This document shows, in pieces, positions 27,643 through 41,642 of a stretch of DNA of 64,000 nt. A program made the translations under genes and the position numbers. Under the pieces are notes generated by a model, which was given only the letters and a program-made list of their open reading frames with translations, was not told where the DNA came from and ran no database searches. The first letter of the stretch is position 1. The number at the start of each line of letters is the position of its first letter. Origin of the DNA: Lactococcus carnosus (lineage in GTDB: Bacteria; Bacillota; Bacilli; Lactobacillales; Streptococcaceae); NCBI RefSeq assembly GCF_006770265.1, contig NZ_CP017194.1, positions 1 through 64,000 of the forward strand. Reading direction: 5' to 3'.

Positions 27643-27727
27643 TCACCATTTTTTTATTGAAAAAAATGGTTTAGTTCCTTAATTAATACATCCTAAATTC
27701 GTTATCAGTAGATAAAAACGAAAATTA

Positions 27728-27801
<74 letters not shown>

Positions 27802-27838
27802 TTGAATGTTCAAACGCAAGTTTAGATATTCGAGATAA

Positions 27839-27955
27839 GTTTGGTGCTTATTGCATGAGAGATACACCTGTTCCCATGTCGAACACAGTAGTTAAGTCTC
27901 ATTACGCCGGAAGTAGTTGGGGGTTGCCCCCTGTGAGATAAGGTCGGTGCCAAGC
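27839..27955 (+). rRNA. rrf: 5S ribosomal RNA (orphan copy)
   Basis: Contains the 5S core ACACCTGTTCCCATGTCGAA and GTAGTTGGGGGTTGCCCCC; terminal strands pair. It is preceded by tRNAs, not by a 23S gene, so it is outside a standard rRNA operon. Ends are approximate. Confidence 0.93.
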
Positions 27956-27960
27956 GATAT

Positions 27961-28034
27961 TCCGCTTTAGCTCAGTTGGTAGTAGCGCATGACTGTTAAT
28001 CATGATGTCGCAAGTTCGAGTCTTGCAAGCGGAG
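27961..28034 (+). tRNA. tRNA-Asn (GUU), copy 1
   Basis: Anticodon GTT, acceptor TCCGCTT/AAGCGGA, discriminator G. Identical to the copy at 34317-34390. Confidence 0.97.
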
Positions 28035-28041
28035 CTAAGTA

Positions 28042-28067
28042 AACGTTATCTGAGGATAGCGTTTTTT
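28042..28067 (+). terminator. Terminator of the tRNA-5S cluster
   Basis: Stem ACGTTATC/GATAGCGT (one G-U pair), loop TGAG, then six T. Confidence 0.85.
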
Positions 28068-28206
28068 GTTATCTAAGGATGCTTTAAAGCACCTGATTAC
28101 TGACAGGATTTCTGATTGCTAGTTTAGTGATCAGATTTGCATATCAAGTGAGCTTATGACAAATTTATAAAACATTGAATCACTTACATTGTGCTACATT
28201 ATATAT

Positions 28207-28245
28207 AAAAGAGAGGGCCCTCATGACGAGGACCTCTCTTTTTTA
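28207..28245. terminator. Bidirectional terminator beyond comX
   Basis: Long stem AAGAGAGG...CCTCTCTT with an inner CCTC/GAGG stem and loop ATGAC, A-rich on the left and T-rich on the right. It can end comX transcripts from the minus strand and + strand read-through. Confidence 0.75.
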
Positions 28246-28286
28246 AAACACCAGGCTATCATATCGTCACTTGTTTGTTAGTTTTT

Positions 28287-28766
28287 CTATAAAATCTGAT
28301 TAATATAGTTGATAATCTTCTTTTTAATCCTAAATTTTTTATTTCGGTCGACCTTTTCTCCCCTTTTAAGTGCCTTTAGCGTCTGAACCTCTGCAGGTGT
28401 TAAAATGTCTAAAACCTCTTGATGCAATAAGGCATACATGACATTATCAGCGACATTCTGCTTATGATCATACAGATTAAAGACTTCAGACACATCTAAG
28501 TAAATCGGTTGATCAAATTTTCTTTTAAAGGCATTTGTCTTACGATAAGTATCAATCAAGAAACAGGTATATCTGACTTTGAAGTAGACATAAAAGTTGA
28601 CCTCATCCGTCTCCATTCTTTCTGCTAGTTGATTATACATGTCTAATGCAATGATCCTACCCTCCTGCATATAGTCGTCAATATCCCAGGAAGGAATTTT
28701 CGCCATCTTTTGACAATTCATAATAATAGGTTCAATGTTTTTCAGCATGGTTTCTAAGGTCTCCAT
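28287..28766 (-). CDS. comX: Competence-specific sigma factor ComX/SigX
   Basis: Alternative sigma factor that in streptococci and lactococci directs RNA polymerase to late competence (DNA uptake) genes. The 159-residue length fits. The region-2-like stretch SWDIDDYMQEGRIIALDMYNQL aligns with the streptococcal W-x(4)-D-x-x-QEG pattern, followed by YFKVRYTCFLIDTYRKTNAFKRKFDQP and a basic C-terminal helix. Its place beside tRNA/rRNA genes downstream of ftsH matches pneumococcal comX1. GGGAG lies about 8 nt before the ATG. Identification rests on pattern, length and location; divergence is high. Confidence 0.82.
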   Translation of the reverse strand: METLETMLKNIEPIIMNCQKMAKIPSWDIDDYMQEGRIIALDMYNQLAERMETDEVNFYVYFKVRYTCFLIDTYRKTNAFKRKFDQPIYLDVSEVFNLYDHKQNVADNVMYALLHQEVLDILTPAEVQTLKALKRGEKVDRNKKFRIKKKIINYINQIL

Positions 28767-28813
28767 ATTTTTCTCCCTCTTTGAAGTAAGTCTCCCAATT
28801 TAGTACTAGGTCA

Positions 28814-28819
28814 ATTATA
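28814..28819 (-). promoter_or_regulatory. comX -10 box
   Basis: Perfect TATAAT on the minus strand about 48 nt before the comX ATG. There is no recognisable -35 at 17 nt, consistent with activator dependence. A small palindrome (CCCTTTGGGG, about 28851-28860) lies upstream. Confidence 0.5.
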
Positions 28820-28944
28820 AAATAGAAAAGCCGATAAAAGGATTGACCTACCCCAAAGGGCGTGAAATATACCCTAATTGACTGAGTAGATGTATGAGTG
28901 ACACAGTTAAGCAATAAAAAAGTAAAAAGAATGTAAAAAAGGTG

Positions 28945-28973
28945 TTGACAGTTAAGTAAGGATTTGATAAGAT
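28945..28973 (+). promoter_or_regulatory. rRNA promoter P1
   Basis: TTGACA (28945-28950), 17 nt, TAAGAT (28968-28973). It lies in the gene-free stretch between comX (ATG at 28766) and 16S. Confidence 0.8.
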
Positions 28974-29040
28974 AATAAAGTACTAAAAAACACCGGAAGC
29001 GAACGATTGAAAAGAAAATAAAAAAACTTTTCAAAAGTAG

Positions 29041-29069
29041 TTGACAGCAACAAAAACTTCTGGTAGAAT
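29041..29069 (+). promoter_or_regulatory. rRNA promoter P2
   Basis: TTGACA (29041-29046), 17 nt, TAGAAT (29064-29069) with an extended TG. A boxA-like CCTTTGAAAACTGAA follows at 29109-29123, repeated as a similar motif before 23S (about 31053). A perfect hairpin (29230-29249) lies just before 16S. Confidence 0.88.
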
Positions 29070-29252
29070 TAAGTAGTTGTCTCGTAAGAACAACGACAAC
29101 GAAATAGACCTTTGAAAACTGAATAATACAGAATAATAACCAAGTGCAGGCTTGTTATTTAGCAATAGATAACAAACTGTCAATTCGACAATAAATCGTT
29201 AAGAAATTAACGGACAAAAAACAAAAGCTAGATGATATTTATATCATCTCAT

Positions 29253-30807
<1,555 letters not shown>

Positions 30808-30924
30808 AAAAATGGTTGCTTAGGCAATTCATGGATAACCTGCATTTGCGTTTTAATTCTGTATTATTTAGTTTTGAGAGGTTTATACCTAATAGCAAGA
30901 GTAAAAATCTTCTCTGAAGAAGAG

Positions 30925-30997
30925 GGGGCCTTAGCTCAGCTGGGAGAGCGCCTGCTTTGCACGCAGGAGGTCAGCGGTTCGATCCCGCTAGGCTCCA
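30925..30997 (+). tRNA. tRNA-Ala (UGC) in the 16S-23S spacer
   Basis: Anticodon TGC in stem CCTGC/GCAGG; acceptor GGGGCCT/AGGCTCC with a G-T wobble. Confidence 0.97.
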
Positions 30998-31190
30998 TAG
31001 GGTGGTAGTAATATCATCTTGTCAACGAAGACGTTAAAATAGAGATTTGATCATTGAAAACTGAATAACAATTTCTAAAATAACAAGAAATAAACCGAGA
31101 AGTGTTGTATTTATACAACACCTCAAAAAAAAAGCGTGAGTCGAAAGACTCAATACTTATTACCAAGATACTTAAATGTATCAATTTAAA

Positions 31191-34095
<2,905 letters not shown>

Positions 34096-34195
34096 AGTAG
34101 AGTTTAAGTTTTAAACGTTTTGGTTTAGTGAGTTATTTTAGAAAAATGTTATTCAGTTTTGAATGTTCAAACGCAAGTTTAGATATTCGAGATAA

Positions 34196-34312
34196 GTTTG
34201 GTGCTTATTGCATGAGAGATACACCTGTTCCCATGTCGAACACAGTAGTTAAGTCTCATTACGCCGGAAGTAGTTGGGGGTTGCCCCCTGTGAGATAAGG
34301 TCGGTGCCAAGC
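34196..34312 (+). rRNA. rrf: 5S ribosomal RNA (operon copy)
   Basis: Same sequence as the orphan 5S by eye; downstream of 23S in the normal order. Ends are approximate. Confidence 0.96.
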
Positions 34313-34316
34313 TTAT

Positions 34317-34390
34317 TCCGCTTTAGCTCAGTTGGTAGTAGCGCATGACTGTTAATCATGATGTCGCAAGTTCGAGTCTTGCAAGCGGAG
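34317..34390 (+). tRNA. tRNA-Asn (GUU), copy 2
   Basis: Identical to copy 1; the usual last gene of lactococcal/streptococcal rRNA operons. Confidence 0.97.
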
Positions 34391-34402
34391 TCAGGAAAAA
34401 GT

Positions 34403-34437
34403 AAAGCCATCTATGTTTAAATAGGTGGCTTTTTTTG
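34403..34437 (+). terminator. rRNA operon terminator
   Basis: 12-bp stem AAAGCCATCTAT/ATAGGTGGCTTT followed by T residues. Confidence 0.9.
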
Positions 34438-34444
34438 TTATAAT
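34436..34444 (+). promoter_or_regulatory. Extended -10 promoter of the PAP2 gene, leaderless
   Basis: TGTTATAAT at 34436-34444. The ATG begins at 34451, exactly where transcription should start. The GGAG between them would not be transcribed in full. Confidence 0.7.
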
Positions 34445-34450
34445 GGAGAG

Positions 34451-35101
34451 ATGAAACATAAAAAAACCTACCAATTAAATGCCAGTTTTGGCTTAGTGAT
34501 GTTTGTCATGCTTGGCTATTTAGTCAAGTTTTTTCCTAACAGTTTGACCAATGTGGACAGTAGTATTCAACAACTGATTAGACGAAATCTTTCAGCTACT
34601 TCAACTTCTTTTTTTAAACAGGTGACGCATTTTGGAAGTGCTCGATATGTGGTCATCATTTTAGGATTGCTATTGTTGTTATTTTTGATTAAGAAGTGGT
34701 ATACAGAAGCTATCTTTTTGACTGTAAATGTAGTGATGGCCCCAATTTTGGTGACAATTCTAAAGTATGTTTATACTAGACAAAGACCTAGTTTACCGCA
34801 TTTAGTGGTAGAAAAAGGGCTGAGTTTTCCATCTGGTCATGCTGCTGTTAGTATTATGCTCTATGTAACCTTGATGGTTATCTGTAGACAGAGGATTAAG
34901 CATCAATATGCTAAAAATATACCACTAGTCTTAGCGGTTATTATTGTGGGACTTATTGGTATGTCACGAATTTACCTAGGGGTTCATTATCCGACGGATA
35001 TACTAGGTGGCTGGCTGATAAGTGGTAGTTGGTTACTATTCTGGTTTCCTGTTTATGATGAATTTAGATTTAAATGGCGTTTTAAGGGAGTTCAAAAATA
35101 A
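34451..35101 (+). CDS. PAP2-family membrane phosphatase
   Basis: Integral membrane lipid phosphatase of 216 residues with about five to six helices. The three signature blocks are present: KYVYTRQRP, PSGHAAVS and SRIYLGVHYPTDILGG. Likely substrates are undecaprenyl diphosphate, phosphatidylglycerophosphate or other lipid phosphates; which one cannot be told. It directly precedes the radical SAM gene, sharing TAATG (1-nt overlap), although no functional link is obvious. The mRNA is probably leaderless. Confidence 0.9.
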   Translation: MKHKKTYQLNASFGLVMFVMLGYLVKFFPNSLTNVDSSIQQLIRRNLSATSTSFFKQVTHFGSARYVVIILGLLLLLFLIKKWYTEAIFLTVNVVMAPILVTILKYVYTRQRPSLPHLVVEKGLSFPSGHAAVSIMLYVTLMVICRQRIKHQYAKNIPLVLAVIIVGLIGMSRIYLGVHYPTDILGGWLISGSWLLFWFPVYDEFRFKWRFKGVQK

Positions 35102-36018
35102 TGATGAAGAGATATACAACATGGAATGACTATCTTCGTGATAGTTATGGTGAAAAAGTATTTAAGGTTCCGATTGATGCTGGATTTGATTGCCCAAATC
35201 GTGATGGTACGGTAGCGCATGGCGGCTGTACGTTTTGTACAGTTTCTGGTTCTGGTGATGCCATAGTAGCACCAGATGCACCAATTCCAGTACAGGTTGA
35301 AAAAGAGATCGAGTTCTTGCATCGTAAATGGCCGGGTGTTAAGAAATATATCGCTTATTTTCAAAATTTCACAAATACACATGATTCTGTAGACGTCATA
35401 AGAGAGCGGTTCGAGCAGGCCGTTGGCCGGCCAGATGTCGTTGGTATCAATATTGGGACACGTCCTGACTGTTTGCCTACTGAAACTCTTGACTATCTAG
35501 CTGAATTAAATACGCGTATTACAGTATGGGTTGAATTAGGCCTACAAACGACATATGAGAAGACTAGTGATCTGATCAATAGAGCGCATGACTATCAAAC
35601 TTATTTAGACGCTGTCGCTAACCTACGCGCTCGTGGTATATTAGTTTGTGTGCATTTGATTAATGGGTTACCAGGGGAAACACCAGATATGATGCTGGAA
35701 AATGTCCGTCGTGTCGTGACTGATTCTGATATTCAAGGGATTAAGCTCCATCTACTCCATTTAATGACAGGTACGAGAATGCAGCGTGATTTTCATCAGG
35801 GAGATCTCCAATTAATGGCATTTGATGATTATGTTAATGTGATTTGTGATCAACTTGAAATCATTCCAAAAGAGATTTCAATTCATCGATTAACTGGTGA
35901 TGCACCTCGAGAGATGCTGATTGGTCCGATGTGGAGTTTGAAGAAGTGGGAAGTTTTAAATGCCATTGATGCTGAGTTGGTGCGTCGTGATACATTTCAG
36001 GGAGCTAAAGTATGCTAA
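35101..36018 (+). CDS. Radical SAM protein, YtqA/TIGR01212 family (MnmL-type)
   Basis: 305 residues with a radical SAM cluster motif C31-PNRDG-x-x-x-x-GG-C43-TF-C46, characteristic of the YtqA family. Recent work, as I recall it, places B. subtilis YtqA (MnmL) in conversion of cmnm5U toward mnm5U at tRNA position 34, together with the methyltransferase YtqB (MnmM), which is the next gene here. The gene order is therefore strong functional support. Start ATG at 35101; a second ATG follows immediately. It overlaps the next gene by 7 nt. Confidence 0.88.
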   Translation: MMKRYTTWNDYLRDSYGEKVFKVPIDAGFDCPNRDGTVAHGGCTFCTVSGSGDAIVAPDAPIPVQVEKEIEFLHRKWPGVKKYIAYFQNFTNTHDSVDVIRERFEQAVGRPDVVGINIGTRPDCLPTETLDYLAELNTRITVWVELGLQTTYEKTSDLINRAHDYQTYLDAVANLRARGILVCVHLINGLPGETPDMMLENVRRVVTDSDIQGIKLHLLHLMTGTRMQRDFHQGDLQLMAFDDYVNVICDQLEIIPKEISIHRLTGDAPREMLIGPMWSLKKWEVLNAIDAELVRRDTFQGAKVC

Positions 36019-36548
36019 CGCCTCTGCAAATGGTACATGTGTTCCTTTCGGATATTAGCCATGATGCTGTTGTTGTAGATGCAACGATGGGACAAGGCTA
36101 TGATACAGTTTTCTTAGCCAAATTGAGTGATCATGTGTATGCTTTTGATGTACAGGAGGTTGCCTTAGTAACAACGAGACAGCGCTTGTCTGATAAGGAA
36201 TTAACCGCTGAGTTGATTCTAGATGGTCATGAAAATCTTGATTTATATATTAAGCAACCAGTTGATGCGGCTATTTTTAATCTAGGCTATTTACCTCAGT
36301 CTGATAAGTCTATCATCACACATGGGCAAACAACACTAGCAGCGCTGACTAAATTATTAGCCATACTCGTTCGAGGTGGTCGCATTGGGATGATGGTCTA
36401 TTATGGTCATGATGGCGGAGTCGAGGAACGTGATGAGGTGTTAGCATTTGTTATGGCATTACCTCAAAATGCGTATCACGTCATGCGTTATGGTGGAATT
36501 AACCAGGCACATCAGCCACCCTTTGCTTTATTGATAGAAAAGCGCTAA
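36012..36548 (+). CDS. SAM-dependent methyltransferase YtqB/MnmM type
   Basis: 178-residue class I methyltransferase with motif I VVDATMGQGYDT (about 20-31), an acidic end of strand beta-2 (FDVQ) and NLGYLPQSDK as motif IV. This is the YtqB family; B. subtilis MnmM methylates nm5(s2)U34 of tRNA to mnm5(s2)U. It overlaps the YtqA-like gene, fitting one modification unit. A GGGAG precedes the ATG by about 6 nt. Confidence 0.88.
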   Translation: MLTPLQMVHVFLSDISHDAVVVDATMGQGYDTVFLAKLSDHVYAFDVQEVALVTTRQRLSDKELTAELILDGHENLDLYIKQPVDAAIFNLGYLPQSDKSIITHGQTTLAALTKLLAILVRGGRIGMMVYYGHDGGVEERDEVLAFVMALPQNAYHVMRYGGINQAHQPPFALLIEKR

Positions 36549-36606
36549 TTGGTAGCTTGATGTCGTAACTGAATCGCATTTTATAAACTTTAATTGTCTA
36601 TAATAC

Positions 36607-36635
36607 TTGCTATTTTCTGAATTTTCTTGTAAAAT
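36607..36635 (+). promoter_or_regulatory. his operon promoter
   Basis: TTGCTA (36607-36612), 17 nt, TAAAAT (36630-36635). A second TATAAT lies upstream at 36599-36604 without a clear -35. Confidence 0.65.
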
Positions 36636-36641
36636 GAGTAT

Positions 36642-36937
36642 AAATATGAAAATCTAAGAGAGAAATAGATTTCTGAGTGGACTTAAGAAAGCGTTTGGTG
36701 ATGAGAAAACGTGTCAAATCAGAGATTACACATTCTTGAGAGTTTTGCTGAACAGGGGTTCCTTGAGTAGGCGAAAACGTGGTCAGCGTTAATGACAGAG
36801 TTTAAGTGGTGACGATTTTGACTATGCGGATATGTCTCACGAAAAACTTGCTGAGAAAACAGTGGTGACACTGTTTTGAATAGAGGTGGCACCACGTCAA
36901 AACGTCCTTGTGAAGTATTTTCACATGGACGTTTTTT
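36642..36937 (+). ncRNA. T-box leader, histidine-specific
   Basis: A 300-nt leader carries the T-box motif AGAGGTGGCACCACG (36882-36896) and a terminator (stem ACGTCC...GGACGT, about 36902-36931, then TTTTTT). Stem I is formed by CTTAAGAA (about 36684-36691) with TTCTTGAG (about 36733-36740). The codon CAC at 36729-36731, followed by A just before the closing strand, is well placed as the His specifier. Uncharged tRNA-His would prevent termination and switch on the operon. Confidence 0.88.
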
Positions 36938-36979
36938 GTGTTAAATTTAGCAGATTTAGTAGATATAGGAGATTGTGTG

Positions 36980-38029
36980 ATGAAAGGCTTACGACAAATT
37001 ACCCCTTATGTAGCAGGTGCGCAACCGCAAGAAAAAGGGATGATTAAAATCAATACGAATGAACATGCTTTTTCACCAAGTCCAGCTGTACTAGCAGCCC
37101 TTCGTGAGTTTGATGGGAATGGGCTTAGAAAGTATTCTTCAATAGAAAATGATAGCTTGCGAAGTGCACTAGCAAAACTATTAGGGGTGCATCAGGATCA
37201 GATTATTGTTGGTAATGGATCGGATGATATACTAGCCTTGGCTTTCTTGAGTTTTTTTAATTCAGATGATCCGCTATTATTTCCTGATATCACCTACGGA
37301 TTTTATAAGGTATGGGCTGACCTATTTAGAATTCCTTTTGAGGAAGTGCCATTAACTGCTCAGTTTGAAATCAACAGTTCAGATTATATGGATCGAAAAA
37401 CGGGTGGTATTGTGATTGCTAATCCCAATGCACCAACTGGGATTTATAAGACCTTAGCCGAAATTGAAGCGATTGTGGTCGCTAATCAAGACGTTGTGGT
37501 GATTATTGATGAGGCCTATATTGCTTTTGGCGGGATAAGTGCCCTACCTTTAGTCGCTAAGTATGATAATGTCTTTATCACGCGTACTTTTTCAAAAGAT
37601 GCTGCTTTAGCAGGCTTACGTGTTGGTTACGGGATTGGCTCACCAAAGTTATTGAAGGTAATACAGGCAGTCAAACATGCCTATAATCCTTATTCTGTAG
37701 ATGCAATAGCTGAAAAATTAGCGACTGCTGCAGTTACTGATGCTGCCTATTACACACAAGTTAATGCTGAAATTGTAGAGATAAGAGACTGGTTCTCTGC
37801 TGAATTAAAGGCGATAGGCTTTGATGTGTTACCTTCTAAAGCTAATTTTGTCCTAGTTAAGCCTGCGGGTATCTCGGCAAGTACCTTATTTGACTTCTTA
37901 CAAACTAAAAAAATCTACGTCAGGTATTTTGGAGACAAAGCACGGTTGTCTAGCTATCTGAGAATATCGATCGGGACAAAAAATGAGATGATTCGAGTCA
38001 TCCAAATAATAGGAGATCTAGTTGCATGA
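36980..38029 (+). CDS. hisC: Histidinol-phosphate aminotransferase
   Basis: PLP enzyme converting imidazole-acetol phosphate and glutamate to histidinol phosphate. Family features: [40 protein letters not shown] and the lysine site [19 protein letters not shown] at 36980 with GGAG 8 nt upstream gives 349 residues; an in-frame GTG at 36938 lies in the terminator and is rejected. First gene behind the T-box; overlaps hisZ (ATGA). Confidence 0.96.
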   Translation: MKGLRQITPYVAGAQPQEKGMIKINTNEHAFSPSPAVLAALREFDGNGLRKYSSIENDSLRSALAKLLGVHQDQIIVGNGSDDILALAFLSFFNSDDPLLFPDITYGFYKVWADLFRIPFEEVPLTAQFEINSSDYMDRKTGGIVIANPNAPTGIYKTLAEIEAIVVANQDVVVIIDEAYIAFGGISALPLVAKYDNVFITRTFSKDAALAGLRVGYGIGSPKLLKVIQAVKHAYNPYSVDAIAEKLATAAVTDAAYYTQVNAEIVEIRDWFSAELKAIGFDVLPSKANFVLVKPAGISASTLFDFLQTKKIYVRYFGDKARLSSYLRISIGTKNEMIRVIQIIGDLVA

Positions 38030-38985
38030 AAAATAAACAATTAGCGCCAGGCATGCATGATAAGTTATTTAAACGCGCACATAGTATCTACCAAATAGAG
38101 ACTAAGGTCGCTAATTTCTTGATGGCTAGTCGGATTAATCGGATTGACACCCCTATGGTCGAGTATGCAGGCGTATTTGAGGATGAATTTGACAATCATA
38201 ATTATCATTTATTTGATAAGCATGGAGATTTGTTAGTCGTCAGACCAGATGTCACACAGTCAATCGCACGAGTTGTTGCAACGACTAAAGTGAGCTTACC
38301 AGTTAAGTTTTCCTACAGTGGTAAAGTGTTTCGAAATCATGATGAGCTCAAAGGCTTGCAAAATGAGCGCACCCAAGCAGGGATTGAATTCATAGGCTTT
38401 GATCCTGATTTGGCAATTACTGAAGCGCTAGATTTGGCACAAGCGAGTTTAAAACTTGCTGGTGTTGATACTTATCGACTTGAACTCAGTCATGCTGGTA
38501 TTTTACAACCCATTTTTGACCAGTTTACTGAGGCGCAAGTTGCTTTACTGTCAAAAAAAATTAGCAATAAATCAATTACTGGTTTAACGGAATTTGTTCG
38601 GCAGTATCCGAGTGAGTTTGATGCGTTTTTAGTGAATTTACCACACTTGTTTGGTCAAGCTGAAACCGTATTAGCAGATGCCAAAAAATTAGTCACTAAC
38701 TCGGATATACTCGCTGCATTTGCTGAAATTGAAAACTTGAGCCATAATTTTGAACAGGTGACAGTTGATTTTGGGATGCTAGCTAAGCGCAGTTACTATA
38801 CAGGTCTGATGTTCCGTGTCTTTAGTGATAAGGTACCATATGCTTTTCTCAGTGGCGGTCGGTATGATAAGTTATTTGAGCGGTTTGAAGCAGGGGCTGT
38901 CAGTGCAGTAGGCTGGGCATTAGATGTGGATGCGATTTATGAGGAGATACGCGAAGCACTTGTCTTTGATGGAGGAAGTCTATGA
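38026..38985 (+). CDS. hisZ: ATP phosphoribosyltransferase regulatory subunit
   Basis: Histidyl-tRNA-synthetase-like paralogue without the anticodon-binding domain. It forms the hetero-octamer with short HisG and mediates histidine feedback. HisRS motif 2-like [22 protein letters not shown] and motif 3-like [14 protein letters not shown] are visible, over 319 residues. Overlap with hisC and with hisG (4 nt each) indicates coupled translation. Its presence fits the short form of HisG next to it. Confidence 0.94.
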   Translation: MKNKQLAPGMHDKLFKRAHSIYQIETKVANFLMASRINRIDTPMVEYAGVFEDEFDNHNYHLFDKHGDLLVVRPDVTQSIARVVATTKVSLPVKFSYSGKVFRNHDELKGLQNERTQAGIEFIGFDPDLAITEALDLAQASLKLAGVDTYRLELSHAGILQPIFDQFTEAQVALLSKKISNKSITGLTEFVRQYPSEFDAFLVNLPHLFGQAETVLADAKKLVTNSDILAAFAEIENLSHNFEQVTVDFGMLAKRSYYTGLMFRVFSDKVPYAFLSGGRYDKLFERFEAGAVSAVGWALDVDAIYEEIREALVFDGGSL

Positions 38986-39623
38986 TTACGATTGCATTAA
39001 CCAAGGGTCGCATCGAAAAAGATACGGTTAAGATTTTGGCTCAGGCTGGGTTTGATATGGGGTTCATGGCAGATAAAGGACGCAATCTGATTTTTATAGA
39101 TCAGGCACAGGATTTACGTTTTTTACTGGTTAAAGCGCCTGACGTGGCAACCTATGTGGAACATGGCATCGCTGATTTGGGAGTGGTAGGCTCAGATGTT
39201 TTATATGAGCATCCGGGTAATTACTTGGAGATGTTAGATTTAAATATTGGCTTGTGTAAATTTTCAGTAGCCAGTATTCCAAGTTATGACCCGCTAGACC
39301 ATAAGCGTAAAAAAATTGCGACAAAGTATCCTAAAATTGCCACTGATTTTTTTAATGCCAAACATGAAGATGTGGAGATCGTATCAATTCAAGGGTCGGT
39401 TGAGATTGCACCTGTTATTGGGTTGACAGATGCGATTGTCGATATTGTTGAGACGGGGCATACGCTTGCAGCCAATGGTTTGATTATCTTTGAGGATATT
39501 GTACGTGTCTCTTCTAGGTTGATTGCCAATAATGCAAGTATTAAGAAGAATCCAGAAATTATGACACTCATTGCTAGGTTAGAGGCTGTTGTTGGAAATG
39601 AAGAGGTAGCATTTAATGGTTAA
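38982..39623 (+). CDS. hisG: ATP phosphoribosyltransferase, short form
   Basis: First step of histidine synthesis: ATP and PRPP to phosphoribosyl-ATP. 213 residues, the short type that needs HisZ and lacks the C-terminal regulatory domain. Motifs [20 protein letters not shown] and the PRPP loop [18 protein letters not shown] are present. Overlaps hisD by 8 nt. Confidence 0.96.
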   Translation: MITIALTKGRIEKDTVKILAQAGFDMGFMADKGRNLIFIDQAQDLRFLLVKAPDVATYVEHGIADLGVVGSDVLYEHPGNYLEMLDLNIGLCKFSVASIPSYDPLDHKRKKIATKYPKIATDFFNAKHEDVEIVSIQGSVEIAPVIGLTDAIVDIVETGHTLAANGLIIFEDIVRVSSRLIANNASIKKNPEIMTLIARLEAVVGNEEVAFNG

Positions 39624-40908
39624 AATGAAACGATTGACAGGAACAGTTCAGGAAATTTCAGATGTCTTGGCTGCTGATTATGCAGCCTATTCACAAGCAC
39701 AAAATGATGTAGATGATATCGTTTCAAGTATTATCTCAAATGTGCGAGAAAATGGAGACAGCGCGCTCGATGCGTACGCACAAAAGTTTGATGGGATGGT
39801 ACCGGAGCTACTTGAAGTTTCACGTGAAACAATCGCGCGTGCATTTGATGAGATTGATCCAGCTGTTTTAACAGCTTTGGAACATGCCAAAGCGAATATT
39901 GAATCTTACCATAAACATCAGGTCGAAAAAGGCTTTGTTGATACCGAAACAGATGGTGTGGTCAGAGGACAGCTCGTTTTACCAATCGAAAAGGTTGGTG
40001 TCTATGTACCGGGTGGCACAGCGGCTTACCCCTCTAGTGTATTGATGAATGTCTTACCTGCTAAGATAGCTGGTGTCCCTGAAATCTATATGGTGACACC
40101 ACCACAAGCAAACTTTAACCCGGCTATTTTGGTTGCCGCCGCCTTATCAGGTGTGACGAAAATCTACCAAGTTGGTGGTGCGCAAGCCATCGCAGCCTTG
40201 GCTTATGGGACGCAGACGATACCGAAAGTAGATAAGATTACAGGACCTGGTAATGTGTTTGTTGCAACAGCTAAAAAACAAGTTTTCGGACAAGTTGGGA
40301 TTGATATGATTGCTGGTCCTTCTGAAATCGGTGTAATTGCAGATGCATCCGCAAAAGCGAGTTATGTTGCTGCAGATCTACTCTCACAAGCTGAGCACGA
40401 TAAGTTAGCACGTGCCATACTCGTGACGAATTCAGTTGCCTTAGCTGATGCTGTTGATCTGGCTTTATCAGAGCAACTGGAAAATTTGCCGCGTAAGGCC
40501 ATTGCACAGGAGTCAATAGTTCAAAATGGTCGGACGATCGTTACCGATACCATCGATGATATGTTTGCTTTGATGAATGATATAGCACCTGAGCATTTAG
40601 AGATTGCCATGGATAATGCCATCGAATATTTGCCAAAGGTTAAGCATGCTGGAAGTATCTTTTTAGGTCATTTTACGTCGGAACCGATCGGCGACTATTA
40701 TGCTGGGACGAATCATGTCTTACCGACATCAGGGACATCTCGCTTTTATAGTGCCTTAGGCGTTTACGACTTTGTCAAGCGTAGTCAGTTTACCTATTAT
40801 AGTCAAGATGCAGTTGCTAAGGCAAGTAAAGATATTACGACCCTAGCCTATTCTGAAGGCCTTGAGGGGCATGCGAGAGCGATAGAAATTCGTGATGAGC
40901 AAGCATAA
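39616..40908 (+). CDS. hisD: Histidinol dehydrogenase
   Basis: Zinc enzyme making the last two NAD-dependent oxidations of histidinol to histidine. 430 residues; family motifs [60 protein letters not shown] and [13 protein letters not shown] are present. GAGGT precedes the ATG by about 8 nt. About 80 nt follow before serB, containing A/T-rich possible promoter elements that I could not fix. Confidence 0.97.
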   Translation: MVKMKRLTGTVQEISDVLAADYAAYSQAQNDVDDIVSSIISNVRENGDSALDAYAQKFDGMVPELLEVSRETIARAFDEIDPAVLTALEHAKANIESYHKHQVEKGFVDTETDGVVRGQLVLPIEKVGVYVPGGTAAYPSSVLMNVLPAKIAGVPEIYMVTPPQANFNPAILVAAALSGVTKIYQVGGAQAIAALAYGTQTIPKVDKITGPGNVFVATAKKQVFGQVGIDMIAGPSEIGVIADASAKASYVAADLLSQAEHDKLARAILVTNSVALADAVDLALSEQLENLPRKAIAQESIVQNGRTIVTDTIDDMFALMNDIAPEHLEIAMDNAIEYLPKVKHAGSIFLGHFTSEPIGDYYAGTNHVLPTSGTSRFYSALGVYDFVKRSQFTYYSQDAVAKASKDITTLAYSEGLEGHARAIEIRDEQA

Positions 40909-40988
40909 GTGCAGCGGTTTACATTCATTATATTAACATAGGTAACAGGATGTTAAAGTATCGTATAAAAGAGGATTAAGGAGATAGG

Positions 40989-41642
40989 ATGACCAAAATT
41001 AAGGGTCTATTGATTATGGATGTGGATAGCACATTAATTCAAGAAGAAGGCATTGATTTACTTGGAGAGCTTGCAGGTAGCGGTCCTGAGATAGCTGATA
41101 TTACACATCGTGCCATGAATGGAGAGCTTGATTTTGCTGAGTCTCTCCATGCGCGTGTTGGCTTATTAGCAGGATTACCGGTATCAGTTTTTGACACGAT
41201 ACGCAAACAAATCCATTTTACAGATGGCGCGCGTGATTTAGTTGACAGCTTGCATGCTAAGGGATGGCGAGTTGGTGTTGTGTCAGGTGGCTTTCACGAA
41301 ACTGTAGATGGCCTTGCTAGAGAACTTGGTATTGACTATGTCCGTGCCAATCATCTCGAAGCCATAGCAGGCAAGTTAACTGGTAAGGTCACTGGGGATA
41401 TCGTAACGAAATCAGTTAAACTGGATAGCTTAAAAAAATGGGCGCAAGAACTTGGTCTAGACTTATCACAGACAGTTGCCATGGGCGATGGTGCGAATGA
41501 TTTACCGATGATCTTAGCTAGTGGGATTGGTATTGCCTTTAATGCGAAAGACATCGTGCGTGAACAAGCACCCTACCAAATTAATGTGCCAAACTTGGCA
41601 CTTGCACTTGATATCATCAAGGAAGTTAGAGGTGAGCTATGA
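40989..41642 (+). CDS. serB: SerB-like HAD phosphatase in the his operon
   Basis: HAD-superfamily phosphatase of 217 residues with D11-V-D13-[11 protein letters not shown] (motif II), and GDGANDLPM (motif IV), matching phosphoserine phosphatase SerB. It sits between hisD and hisB. Because no PHP- or HisB-type histidinol-phosphate phosphatase is present in this operon, it may carry out that step, alone or besides serine synthesis; this is inference. GGAGATAGG precedes the ATG. It overlaps hisB by 4 nt. Confidence 0.88.
   Translation: MTKIKGLLIMDVDSTLIQEEGIDLLGELAGSGPEIADITHRAMNGELDFAESLHARVGLLAGLPVSVFDTIRKQIHFTDGARDLVDSLHAKGWRVGVVSGGFHETVDGLARELGIDYVRANHLEAIAGKLTGKVTGDIVTKSVKLDSLKKWAQELGLDLSQTVAMGDGANDLPMILASGIGIAFNAKDIVREQAPYQINVPNLALALDIIKEVRGEL

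Larger units (their letters stand above)
27802..28034 (+). repeat. Direct repeat, copy 1 (5S rRNA plus tRNA-Asn cassette)
   Basis: About 230 bp starting TTGAATGTTCAAACG recurs at 34159-34390. By eye the only difference is a 2-nt change in length and sequence just after the 5S. The repeats flank comX and the 16S-23S genes and could recombine or undergo gene conversion. Confidence 0.92.
34159..34390 (+). repeat. Direct repeat, copy 2 (5S plus tRNA-Asn cassette)
   Basis: Counterpart of 27802-28034, here in its expected place after 23S. Confidence 0.92.

Noticed and set aside
28173-28200. Promoter-like TTGAAT ... ATTATA directly before the terminator hairpin at 28207
   Set aside because: The -10 is poor and the product would be only a short hairpin RNA. 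I could not support a small-RNA gene.
28732-29034. Minus-strand frame of 100 codons upstream of comX
   Set aside because: Very hydrophobic, biased composition, overlaps comX and the rRNA promoters, and lacks a ribosome-binding site.
36938-36979. GTG start for hisC
   Set aside because: It lies in the T-run of the T-box terminator; the ATG at 36980 has a proper Shine-Dalgarno and the family-typical N-terminus.
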